From NCBI RefSeq assembly GCF_014205675.1, contig NZ_JACIIX010000007.1, forward strand, positions 62,001-126,000: a stretch of DNA of 64,000 nt, in the 5' to 3' direction. Shown here one piece after another: positions 52,298-60,854 of this stretch. Source of the stretch: Novispirillum itersonii (GTDB lineage Bacteria; Pseudomonadota; Alphaproteobacteria; Rhodospirillales; Rhodospirillaceae). Below the pieces are notes generated by a model. That model saw only the letters and a list, made by a program, of their open reading frames with translations. It ran no database searches and was not told where the DNA came from. Both the position numbers and the translations under genes were made by a program. The number at the start of each line of letters is the position of its first letter. Position 1 is the first letter of the stretch.

Positions 52298-54091
52298 ATG
52301 ACCGGAGTTTTTGAAACAGCCCCGATGTCTGCTGACGGGGGTCGCGGCCACGGGGGACGCGGCCACGGGGGACACGGACAGGGGGCAGAGGGGCCGGACC
52401 GGCCCTATCTGAGTCATTTCGGGTTGCGGGAAGAGCCTTTCCCTGCCGCAGCCTCGGCCCGTGCCTATTTTCTGACCTCGGCCAGCTATCAGGTTCTGGA
52501 AGGTCTGCGGGCGGCGCTGGCTTCCGGCACCCCGCTGATGCGGGTCTGCGGGGCCGACGGTGTCGGCAAGACCCTGCTGGCGGAGATGGTGCCGTCGGTG
52601 ATGACGCCGGAGATGGAGCCGGTGGTGCTGGATGCCGCCGGTCTGGGAACCGATCCGTTCGCGCTGGTCCTGCGCCGGGCGCTGGGGATGCCGGAGACCG
52701 CCTCTGATCCGCTGGCCGATATGCTGTCGGTTCTGGCGGCGGCACGGGATGAGAATGTCAGCCCGGTTCTGGTGATCGACAACGCCCATCTGCTGGGGAC
52801 GGAAGCGTTGCAGGCCCTGAACGCCCTGCTGACCCCGCCGGTGTCCGGTGGACCGGCACCGATGCAGGTGGTGTTGATCGGCACCCCCCATCTTGAAACG
52901 CTGCTGGGCGCATCACGGTTTCCGCGTCTGCGCCGCGCTGGCGGGTATATGGCGGAACTGGTGCCGTTTACCCGGCAGGAAGCAACCGACTACATCGGCT
53001 ACCGGCTGCGCAAGGCGCAGGCGCAGACCCGTCCGGCGCCGCTGTTCGAGGATCTGGCGGTGCAGCGTCTGGTGACCGCCTGCTGCGGCAACCCCCGGGT
53101 GCTGAATGTCACCTGCGAGGCGGCCCTGTTGATCGCCTATGCAGAGGGGGCGGAACGGGTTGGCAAAACCCATGCGGACCGGGCGATTGAAGGGGCCAGA
53201 ATGCCCTCCCGGTTCGGGCAGTGGCTGTCCGGGGGGCGGCTGTCGTGGGTGGCCGGTGTGGCCGGGGTGCTGATCGGGGCCGGGGTTACGGCGGCGGTGA
53301 TCAGCCGGGGCCTGTTGCCTGTGCCGCTGGCGTCCGCCCCGGCCCCGGTTGCCGCCCCGGTGGTCGCTGCGGCTCCAGCCCCGGCTCCGTCCGCCGATCC
53401 GGAACCGCAGGCCGCAGGGCTTCCCGCAGCTCCCTTGCCTGCGGTGGCTCCGGCAGAGGGGGTGACGCCGCCGTTGGCGGCGGTAGCGGAGCCAGAAGTG
53501 CCCCTCCCCTCTGTGTCGCCGGAGGCTGGTGAGGCTGATATTCTGGCCGCTGTGCAGGCTGTGGCCCCGTCGGCGGCTCCGGCTGTCGCGGCAGAGGTTG
53601 AGGTCATCCGGGGGCGGACCGTTAAACCGCACCATGATAAAGCCCCTGACGCGTCCCGCACCGTTGAGGCGAAGCCTGTCCCGGCCCCTGCCTCTACCCC
53701 GGAAACGGCCGAGAAATCTGCGCCGGTGAAGGCGGTGGCAGAGGCAGGCCCGGCGGTTAAGGCGGCATCGCCCCACCGTCTGGCGGAAAAGCCGGTTGAG
53801 AAACCTCCGGAGAAGCCTGTCGAAAAGATCCCGGAAAAACCGGTTGAGAAGCCCGCCGTCAGGCCTGCCGATAAGCCCCTTGAAAAGCCGGTGGTGAAGG
53901 CCGATCCGCCACCGGTGGCCAAACCCGTGGCGGAGCCGAAGCGGGTTGACAGTAAGCCGCCGAAGCCGCAACCGGCACCGGAGCCGGTCGTTGCAGTCAA
54001 ACCCGCTGCGGTGAAACCCGCCCCGACGCCGCAGGCCGCTTCCGGGACCTCCGCCGGTCGGCAGGAGAATGGCCGCTGGGTGTGGCAATAA
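52298..54091 (+). CDS. ExeA/GspA-like AAA+ ATPase with membrane anchor and Lys-Pro-rich periplasmic tail
   Basis: About 597 residues. Order: a Gly/His-rich start (GGRGHGGRGHGGHGQG); an AAA+ domain with Walker A GADGVGKT, Walker B VLVIDNAHLL and sensor/lid (VPFTRQEATDYIGYRLRKA, ACCGNPRVLNVTCEAALL); a transmembrane helix (WVAGVAGVLIGAGVTAAVI); then a 260-residue Ala/Pro-rich tail with EKPVEK repeats, ending GRWVWQ. This is the layout of ExeA/GspA, which helps secretins cross peptidoglycan, but no peptidoglycan-binding or SPOR domain is seen. Start 52298 is uncertain (52325 possible). No secretion genes are nearby. Confidence 0.8.
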   Translation: MTGVFETAPMSADGGRGHGGRGHGGHGQGAEGPDRPYLSHFGLREEPFPAAASARAYFLTSASYQVLEGLRAALASGTPLMRVCGADGVGKTLLAEMVPSVMTPEMEPVVLDAAGLGTDPFALVLRRALGMPETASDPLADMLSVLAAARDENVSPVLVIDNAHLLGTEALQALNALLTPPVSGGPAPMQVVLIGTPHLETLLGASRFPRLRRAGGYMAELVPFTRQEATDYIGYRLRKAQAQTRPAPLFEDLAVQRLVTACCGNPRVLNVTCEAALLIAYAEGAERVGKTHADRAIEGARMPSRFGQWLSGGRLSWVAGVAGVLIGAGVTAAVISRGLLPVPLASAPAPVAAPVVAAAPAPAPSADPEPQAAGLPAAPLPAVAPAEGVTPPLAAVAEPEVPLPSVSPEAGEADILAAVQAVAPSAAPAVAAEVEVIRGRTVKPHHDKAPDASRTVEAKPVPAPASTPETAEKSAPVKAVAEAGPAVKAASPHRLAEKPVEKPPEKPVEKIPEKPVEKPAVRPADKPLEKPVVKADPPPVAKPVAEPKRVDSKPPKPQPAPEPVVAVKPAAVKPAPTPQAASGTSAGRQENGRWVWQ

Positions 54092-54150
54092 CCTCCGGGC
54101 TCCCGATCAGCGGGGGTACCGGAACGCGTTTTATCCGTTCGTTTCCATGG

Positions 54151-54171
54151 GCCGGGGCATCACGCCCCGGC
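54151..54171 (+). other. Hairpin between AAA+ gene and yejA
   Basis: Perfect 8-bp stem GCCGGGGC / GCCCCGGC with ATCAC loop and no T-run. It lies in a 210-bp gap that should also hold the yejA promoter; I see no other clear element there. Confidence 0.5.
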
Positions 54172-54301
54172 TGACTGGTCCCTTGATTCTCTCTGGGGTC
54201 CTCCCCACAATGCTGCTATGCGGGCCTAAACCGGCGGGATCGGCACCGATCATTGCTCCGGCAGCCTCAAGTTTACTTTTTGATCAGGAGTGTGAAGGCT
54301 G

Positions 54302-56137
54302 ATGACCTGTCGCTTTGCCGCCGTTGTCCGCGGATGTCTGTTGGCTTTTCCGGTTCTTGCAACACTGGTTGCGCCGGGATGGGCTCAGGCCCCGGCAGCG
54401 GAGGCCGCTGCACCGGTCTCCGTCTCGCACGGAATTGCCATGCACGGGGCCCTGAAGTACCCGGCGGGTTTCCACAATTTTGACTATGCCAATCCCGCCG
54501 CCCCCAAGGGCGGGACGCTGAAGATGTATTCGCTCGGCGGGTTTGACAGCTTCAATCCCTTTGTCATCAAGGGGACCTCGGCCCCCGGGGTGTCGATGCT
54601 GTTCGACACCCTGCTGGTGTCGGCGGCGGACGAGGCCTTCAGTGAATACGGGCTGCTGGCGGAAAGCATCGAGCTGCCGGAAAACCGGGCCTGGGTGGCC
54701 TTTACCCTGCGCAAACAGGCCCGCTTCCATGACGGCTCGCCGGTGACGGCGGAGGATGTGGTGTTCTCCTTCAACACCCTGCGGGAGAAGGGGGATCCGT
54801 TCTATCGGCTGTATTACGCCAATGTCGCCAAGGTGGAGGCGGAGGGCCCGCTGAAGGTCCGCTTTACCTTCGACGGGGCGGATAACCGCGAGTTGCCGCT
54901 GATTCTCGGGCAGATGCCGGTGCTGTCGAAAGCGTACTGGAAAACCCGTGATTTCAGCGCCAGCACGCTGGAGGCCCCGGTTGGCAGCGGCCCCTATAAG
55001 GTCAAGGCGTTCGAGGCCGGGCGCTATGTGGTCTATGAGCGGGTCAAGGACTGGTGGGCGAAGGATCTGGGGGTCACCAAGGGCCAGTATAACTTCGACG
55101 AGATCCGCTACGATGTGTTCCGCGATGAGACCGTCGCGCTGGAGGCCTTCAAGGCCGGGGCCTACGACCTGCGGGTTGAGGGCGTCGCCAAGCAGTGGGC
55201 CACCGCCTATGAGTTTCCGGCCCGCACCGAGGGCAAAGTTAAGCTGAAGCTGTTTGAAAACCATATGCCGTCCGGCATGCAGGGCTTTGTCTTCAACCAG
55301 CGCCGCGCGGTGTTTGAAGACCCCCGCGTGCGGGAGGCTTTGGGCTACGCCTTTGATTTTGAATGGGCCAACCAGAACCTGTTCTATGGGCAGTACACCC
55401 GGACCCGCAGCTATTTCGATAACTCGGAACTGGCGGCCACCGGCCTGCCGTCGCCGGAGGAAATGAAGCTGCTGGCCCCGTGGCGCGGCAAGATCCCGGA
55501 AGAGGTCTTCACCAAGGTCTATGCGCCGCCGACCACCGAAGGCACCGGATCGCAGCGGGCCAACCTGCGCTATGCGCTGGATCTGCTGCAACAGGCCGGG
55601 TGGGATGTGAAGAACGGCGTGCTGACCAATGCCAAGACCGGCAAGGCGATGACCTTTGAAATCCTGCTCGGGTCCCCGACCTTCGAGCGGGTGGTCCTGC
55701 CCTATGTGCAGAGCCTGAAGCGGCTGGGCATCACCGCCACCCTGCGCACCGTCGATGCCGCGCAGTATCAGAACCGGGTCAAGTCCTATGACTTTGACAT
55801 GGTGGTCACGGTCTGGGGTCAGTCGATGTCCCCGGGCAATGAACAGCGGGAGTTCTGGGGATCGGCGGCGGCGGATCAGCCGGGATCCCGCAATCTGGCC
55901 GGGGTGAAAAATCCGGCGGTGGATGCGCTGGTCGATGCCGTGGTCCGTGCCCGCACCCGCGAGGATCTGGTGACCGCCACCCGGGCACTGGACCGGGTGC
56001 TGCTGTGGTCCTATCTGGTGGTGCCGCACTGGCACTTCCCGGCCACCCGTCTGGCGTGGTGGGACCGTTTCGGGATGCCGGAGGTGGTGCCGGACAAGGG
56101 CGTTGACCTGATGACGTGGTGGGTCAAACCCCAGTAA
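54302..56137 (+). CDS. yejA: Peptide ABC transporter substrate-binding protein (YejA-like)
   Basis: Periplasmic family-5 solute-binding protein of 611 residues with a signal peptide ([18 protein letters not shown]). Family blocks include [29 protein letters not shown], the SBP-5 signature-like [24 protein letters not shown] and [28 protein letters not shown]. The HGxALxG-P-Y/F-NP-APKGG start is typical of YejA, which takes up oligopeptides such as microcin C. It heads yejA-yejB-yejE-yejF. Confidence 0.93.
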   Translation: MTCRFAAVVRGCLLAFPVLATLVAPGWAQAPAAEAAAPVSVSHGIAMHGALKYPAGFHNFDYANPAAPKGGTLKMYSLGGFDSFNPFVIKGTSAPGVSMLFDTLLVSAADEAFSEYGLLAESIELPENRAWVAFTLRKQARFHDGSPVTAEDVVFSFNTLREKGDPFYRLYYANVAKVEAEGPLKVRFTFDGADNRELPLILGQMPVLSKAYWKTRDFSASTLEAPVGSGPYKVKAFEAGRYVVYERVKDWWAKDLGVTKGQYNFDEIRYDVFRDETVALEAFKAGAYDLRVEGVAKQWATAYEFPARTEGKVKLKLFENHMPSGMQGFVFNQRRAVFEDPRVREALGYAFDFEWANQNLFYGQYTRTRSYFDNSELAATGLPSPEEMKLLAPWRGKIPEEVFTKVYAPPTTEGTGSQRANLRYALDLLQQAGWDVKNGVLTNAKTGKAMTFEILLGSPTFERVVLPYVQSLKRLGITATLRTVDAAQYQNRVKSYDFDMVVTVWGQSMSPGNEQREFWGSAAADQPGSRNLAGVKNPAVDALVDAVVRARTREDLVTATRALDRVLLWSYLVVPHWHFPATRLAWWDRFGMPEVVPDKGVDLMTWWVKPQ

Positions 56138-56168
56138 GCAAGCGACGGACGGTAAAGGCGGCGACACG

Positions 56169-57266
56169 ATGGGTGCCTATATCCTGCGGCGACTGCTGCT
56201 GATTCCCCTGACCCTGCTGGGGATTCTGACGGTCAATTTCTTCATTGCCCAGCTGGCCCCCGGCGGGCCGGTGGATCTGATGCTGGCCCGTCTGGAAGGC
56301 GGCAGCACCGATGCGCTGGGCCGTCTGTCTGGGGCATCCGGTCAGGGCGAGGTGGCGGTGGCCCCGTCCCCCACCGATAAAAACGGCTCGGCCTATCGCG
56401 GACGGCAGGGGCTGGACCCTGATTTCATCCGCCAGATCGAGGCCCAGTTCGGCTTCGATAAGCCCCTGCACGAGCGCTATCTGAAAATGCTCGGCGATTA
56501 TCTGCGCTTTGATCTGGGAGAGAGTTTTTACCGCTCCCAGAAAGTGACGGAGCTGATTCTGGAAAAGCTGCCGGTATCGATGTCGCTCGGCATCGCTTCC
56601 ACCCTGATCATTTATCTGGTGTCGATTCCGCTGGGCATCTGGAAGGCGGTGCGCGACGGCAGCCGCTTTGATGTGATCTCCAGCTGGGTGGTGATCATCG
56701 GCTATGCGATTCCGGGATTCCTGTTTGCGATCCTGCTGGTGGTGGTGCTGGCCGGGGGGCGGTATCTGACCCTGTTCCCGCTGCGCGGGCTGACGTCGGA
56801 TGACTTTGACCAGCTTTCCGCCGCCGGGCAGGTGCTGGACTATCTGTGGCATCTGGCGCTGCCGGTGACGGCGATGGTGATCGGCGGCTTTGCCAGCCTG
56901 ACCCTGCTGACCAAAAACTCGTTTCTGGAAGAGATCACCAAGCAGTATGTGGTGACCGCCCGCGCCAAGGGGGTCAGCGAACGCGGGGTGCTGTACCGGC
57001 ATATTTTCCGCAATGCCATGCTGCTGATCATCGCCGGGTTCCCGGCGGCGCTGGTGGGGATGCTGTTTACCGGCAGTGTGCTGATTGAGGTGATCTTCTC
57101 CCTCGACGGCCTCGGGCTGCTGGGGTTTGAGGCGGTGACCAACCGCGATTATCCGGTGATGTTCGGCACCCTCTACATTTTTGGCCTGATCGGCCTGCTC
57201 CTCAACCTGATCAGCGATGTGACCTACCATCTGGTCGATCCGCGCATTGATTTCGAGGCCCGGTAA
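56169..57266 (+). CDS. yejB: Peptide ABC transporter permease YejB
   Basis: Inner-membrane permease of 365 residues. [36 protein letters not shown] at the start and the EAA loop [24 protein letters not shown] are typical of the DppB/YejB group, as is the long periplasmic insert with [27 protein letters not shown]. It follows yejA by 31 bp and is separated from yejE by 1 bp. Confidence 0.94.
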   Translation: MGAYILRRLLLIPLTLLGILTVNFFIAQLAPGGPVDLMLARLEGGSTDALGRLSGASGQGEVAVAPSPTDKNGSAYRGRQGLDPDFIRQIEAQFGFDKPLHERYLKMLGDYLRFDLGESFYRSQKVTELILEKLPVSMSLGIASTLIIYLVSIPLGIWKAVRDGSRFDVISSWVVIIGYAIPGFLFAILLVVVLAGGRYLTLFPLRGLTSDDFDQLSAAGQVLDYLWHLALPVTAMVIGGFASLTLLTKNSFLEEITKQYVVTARAKGVSERGVLYRHIFRNAMLLIIAGFPAALVGMLFTGSVLIEVIFSLDGLGLLGFEAVTNRDYPVMFGTLYIFGLIGLLLNLISDVTYHLVDPRIDFEAR

Positions 57267-57267
57267 C

Positions 57268-58299
57268 ATGGCAGGACGTCTTTCTCCGCTGTGGCAGCGC
57301 CGCTTTGATGCTTTCCGCGCCAACCGCCGGGGCTGGTGGAGCCTGTGGATCTTCACCGTCCTGTTCGTGGTCAGCCTGCTGGCCGAGGTGATCGCCAACG
57401 ACCGCCCGGTGGCGGTGTGGTATGACGGCGGCCTGTATGCGCCGGTGCTGAAGGACTATCCGGAAACCACCTTCGGCGGCATTTTCCCGACTCCGGCCGA
57501 TTACCGCGACCCGGAAGTGCAGGCGCTGATCGAAGAGAAGGGCTGGATCCTGTGGCCGCTGGTGCGTTTTTCCGCCCAGACCGTCAATTTCGCGCTGCAA
57601 CAGCCGGCCCCCAGCCCGCCGTCGCTGGAGAATCCGCTGGGCACCGATGATCAGGGCCGCGATGTGCTGGCCCGCCTGCTGTATGGATTCCGGCTGTCGG
57701 TGCTGTTTGGCCTGACACTGACGGTGGTGTCGTCGGCGGTGGGGATTCTCGCCGGGGCGGTGCAGGGCTTTTTCGGTGGCTGGCTCGATCTGCTGGGCCA
57801 GCGGTTTCTGGAAATCTGGGGCGGTCTGCCGCAGCTGTTCATCCTGATCATCGTGTCGAGTGTGATCGTGCCGGGGTTCTGGACCCTGCTGATCGTCCTG
57901 CTGCTGTTTTCGTGGACGGCGCTGGTCGGGCTGGTGCGGGCGGAGGTGCTGCGGGCACGGTCGCTGGACTATGTGCGGGCGGCGCGGGCGCTGGGTCTGC
58001 CGGAAGGGCGGATCCTGCTGCGCCATGTGCTGCCGAATGCGATGGTGGCGACTTTCACCTTCGCGCCGTTCATCCTGTCGGGGTCGCTGGTGTCGCTGAC
58101 AGCCCTCGATTTTCTGGGTCTGGGGATGCCGCCGGGCTCGGCATCGCTGGGGGAACTGCTCAGTCAGGGCAAGGAAAATTTACAGGCGCCGTGGCTGGGC
58201 ATCACCGGCTTCGTGGTGCTGGCGGCGCTGCTGACCCTGCTGGTGTTCATCGGCGAGGCGGTCCGCGATGCCTTCGACCCCCGCAAAACCCTGCGCTGA
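57268..58299 (+). CDS. yejE: Peptide ABC transporter permease YejE
   Basis: Second permease of the peptide importer, 343 residues. It has the N-terminal RRFDAFRANRRGWWSLWIFTVLFVVSLLAEVIANDRP, a long periplasmic loop (DYPETTFGGIFPTPADYRDPEVQ), then NPLGTDDQGRDVLARLLYG and the EAA loop RAARALGLPEGRILLRHVLPNAM. These are YejE hallmarks. Start 57268 is one base after the yejB stop. Confidence 0.94.
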   Translation: MAGRLSPLWQRRFDAFRANRRGWWSLWIFTVLFVVSLLAEVIANDRPVAVWYDGGLYAPVLKDYPETTFGGIFPTPADYRDPEVQALIEEKGWILWPLVRFSAQTVNFALQQPAPSPPSLENPLGTDDQGRDVLARLLYGFRLSVLFGLTLTVVSSAVGILAGAVQGFFGGWLDLLGQRFLEIWGGLPQLFILIIVSSVIVPGFWTLLIVLLLFSWTALVGLVRAEVLRARSLDYVRAARALGLPEGRILLRHVLPNAMVATFTFAPFILSGSLVSLTALDFLGLGMPPGSASLGELLSQGKENLQAPWLGITGFVVLAALLTLLVFIGEAVRDAFDPRKTLR

Positions 58300-58309
58300 G
58301 GAGTCCGGG

Positions 58310-59947
58310 ATGACCTCTTCTGTTTTTCCGTCGGCGTCTGCTGCGGATCCCGTGCTGTCGGTGTCAGACCTGTCAGTGACCTTCCGCTCCGGCACGGCGG
58401 CGGTCCGGGGCGTCAGCTTTTCGATCCGGCGTGGCGAGACGGTGGCGCTGGTCGGGGAATCCGGCTCCGGCAAGTCGGTGACGGCACTGTCGGTGCTGCA
58501 ACTGCTGTCGCCGTCCGGGGTGACCTCCTCGGGCAGTCTGCGGGTGCTGGGGACCGAGATGATCGGAGCCCCGCCCGCCGTGTTGCAGACGGTGCGCGGC
58601 AACCGGGTGGGGATGGTGTTTCAGGAGCCGATGACCAGCCTGAACCCGCTGCACAGCATCGGGCAGCAGGTGGAGGAGGCGGTCAGCCTGCATCAGCCCC
58701 TGCGCGGCGCGGCCCTGCGCGACCGGGTGGTGGAGCTGCTGTCGCTGGTCGGTCTGCCTGACCCGGCGAAGCGCCTGAATGCCCTGCCGCATGAACTGTC
58801 CGGCGGCCAGCGGCAGCGGGTGATGATTGCCATGGCGCTGGCCAATTCGCCGGATCTGCTGATCGCCGACGAGCCGACGACGGCGCTGGATGTGACCATT
58901 CAGGCGCAGATTCTGGATCTGCTGCGTGATCTGCAACGGCGGATCGGCATGGCGATCCTGTTCATCACCCATGACCTGACGCTGGTGAAGCAGTTCGCCG
59001 GGCGGGTCTGCGTGATGAAGGATGGCCGGATTGTTGAAAACGGCGAGACGCAGGCGGTGTTTGCCGCTCCGCAGCATGCCTATACCCGCCATCTGTTGGC
59101 CTCGCATCCGTCCGGACAGCCGGTTCCGGTCGAGCCGGACGCGCCCGACGTGCTGGCGGTGGAGGCCCTGAAGGTGTGGTTCCCGGTGCGCGGCGGGGTG
59201 TTCCGCCGGGTGGTGGACCATGTCCGCGCCGTCAACGGCGTGTCGTTCCACCTGAAGCAGGGGCAGACACTGGGCATCGTCGGGGAATCCGGCTCCGGCA
59301 AGACCACGCTGGCGCTGGCGTTGCTGCGGCTGGTGCAGGGGGATCTTGGCGGGCGGGCTGTTTTCGCGGGATCTGATCTGATGGCCCAGCCCCGCCCGGC
59401 CTTACAGGCCCTGCGGCGGGATCTTCAGGTGGTGTTTCAGGATCCGTTCGGGTCGCTCAGCCCGCGGATGAGTGTCGGCGAGATTATTGCGGAAGGGCTG
59501 CGGCTGCACGACCCGATGCCGGAGGCGCAGATCCGCGACCGGGTGGCGGCGGTGCTGGAGGAGGTGGGCTTGCCCGCCGACAGTCAGGACCGCTATCCGC
59601 ATGAGTTTTCCGGCGGGCAACGTCAGCGTATCTCGATTGCCCGGGCGTTGATCCTGCGTCCCCGCCTGATTGTGCTGGATGAACCGACCAGTGCGCTTGA
59701 TCTGACGGTACAGGCACAGATTATCTCTCTGTTGCGCGATCTTCAGCAGCGCTATCGTCTGACCTATCTGTTCATCAGCCATGATCTGCGGGTTGTGCGG
59801 GTGCTGGCGCACCGGTTGCTGGTGATGCGGGGCGGAGAGGTGATGGAGGAGGGGGAGACCGAAACGGTTTTCGCCGCCCCGGGTCACCCGTATACCCGGG
59901 CGCTGCTGGCGGCGGCGTTCCCGGATCAGGGGATCGGATCAGAGTGA
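58310..59947 (+). CDS. yejF: Peptide ABC transporter ATP-binding protein YejF (double ABC)
   Basis: A fused ATPase of 545 residues with two ABC domains. First: [40 protein letters not shown]. Second: [40 protein letters not shown]. Each carries an oligopeptide-transporter C-terminal extension ([20 protein letters not shown]). Start 58310 follows GAGGAG 10 bp after yejE. It powers YejB/YejE. Confidence 0.94.
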   Translation: MTSSVFPSASAADPVLSVSDLSVTFRSGTAAVRGVSFSIRRGETVALVGESGSGKSVTALSVLQLLSPSGVTSSGSLRVLGTEMIGAPPAVLQTVRGNRVGMVFQEPMTSLNPLHSIGQQVEEAVSLHQPLRGAALRDRVVELLSLVGLPDPAKRLNALPHELSGGQRQRVMIAMALANSPDLLIADEPTTALDVTIQAQILDLLRDLQRRIGMAILFITHDLTLVKQFAGRVCVMKDGRIVENGETQAVFAAPQHAYTRHLLASHPSGQPVPVEPDAPDVLAVEALKVWFPVRGGVFRRVVDHVRAVNGVSFHLKQGQTLGIVGESGSGKTTLALALLRLVQGDLGGRAVFAGSDLMAQPRPALQALRRDLQVVFQDPFGSLSPRMSVGEIIAEGLRLHDPMPEAQIRDRVAAVLEEVGLPADSQDRYPHEFSGGQRQRISIARALILRPRLIVLDEPTSALDLTVQAQIISLLRDLQQRYRLTYLFISHDLRVVRVLAHRLLVMRGGEVMEEGETETVFAAPGHPYTRALLAAAFPDQGIGSE

Positions 59948-60792
59948 CTGAGCGTAACACTGCAATGGCGGCCCGGTTCCCCGGTGGGACCGGCCTGCTC
60001 CGGCTGCTGCGGGTCTGCGGCGGTGCTGTCGGCCTGACTCTGTTTCTGGCCGCCTGTTCCGGTGCGACCCCGCAGCGGGACGGGACTGCCGGGCTGACGG
60101 CGGATCTGGCCGCCCCGTCGTCGGGGGGCTCCGCCGGGCGGCCCGCCGTTGTGGTTGCGACGCCTGTTTCGGCCCCGGTTCCGGCTGTGACCAAACCGTC
60201 CCCTGTGGTGTCTGCCGCCGTTTCCACTCCGGTCGCCGCTCCCGGCCCTGCCCCGGTTCCGGCTGCCGGACAGGATGTGGGGGCCCTGACCACCCGGGGC
60301 GGTGCCGGGCGGGTGGCGCAGCTGACGCAGATCCGCTGCGATGCGGCGCTGACCGAGGCCAGTGATGCGGTGTATCGATACCGCAAGCTGTCGGTGCAGG
60401 AAATCTCTGCCCGCAGCTGGGCGGAGGAGGCGCTTCGGGCCTCCGATCTGGCGCAGCGGGCCTGTGACATGGCCCCGGATCAGGCGATGACCGCCCTGTC
60501 GCTGCGGGCGACGGCCCTGTACCTGCATGGGCAGTACAGCCGGGCGGCCCTGTATCTGGAGCAGGTGCCGGAACAGACCCTGCCGGAGGCCCTGCCCCGG
60601 AGTGGCGGCCTGTCAACGGCGGCGGTGGTCCGCCAGTGCCAGACCCATCGCCCGGATCTCGATGACCTGCGGCTGGGCATTCTGCTGAAACAGGCCGGGC
60701 ATGGGGTACAGGGGGCCGAACACCTGAAGCGGGCAGCCCGCAGTGCCTGTGCCCCGCTGGCAAAGCTGGCCGATGCCCTGCGGCGGACCTGA
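59944..60792 (+). CDS. Predicted lipoprotein with Pro/Ala-rich linker and helical repeat domain
   Basis: A 282-residue protein with a lipoprotein signal (VGLTLFLAACSG). A Pro/Val/Ala-rich spacer of about 70 residues (VSAPVPAVTKPSPVV) follows and then a helical, TPR-like domain (RSWAEEALRASDLAQRACDMAPDQAMTALSLRATALYLHGQYSRAALYLEQ). Four Cys in the mature C-terminal part may form disulfides. It starts with GTG overlapping the yejF stop (GTGA); an ATG at 59965 is an alternative. Coupling to yejF suggests a link with peptide uptake, but that is inference. Confidence 0.7.
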   Translation: MTERNTAMAARFPGGTGLLRLLRVCGGAVGLTLFLAACSGATPQRDGTAGLTADLAAPSSGGSAGRPAVVVATPVSAPVPAVTKPSPVVSAAVSTPVAAPGPAPVPAAGQDVGALTTRGGAGRVAQLTQIRCDAALTEASDAVYRYRKLSVQEISARSWAEEALRASDLAQRACDMAPDQAMTALSLRATALYLHGQYSRAALYLEQVPEQTLPEALPRSGGLSTAAVVRQCQTHRPDLDDLRLGILLKQAGHGVQGAEHLKRAARSACAPLAKLADALRRT

Positions 60793-60854
60793 TCGCCTGC
60801 CCGTTCAGGACTTTCCCCTTGCCAAAGCCCGCCGGATACCCGACCTGATAGGGT

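Noticed and set aside
54284-56167. A 627-codon minus-strand open frame over yejA
   Set aside because: No family pattern, no ribosome site and complete overlap with a clear solute-binding protein gene.
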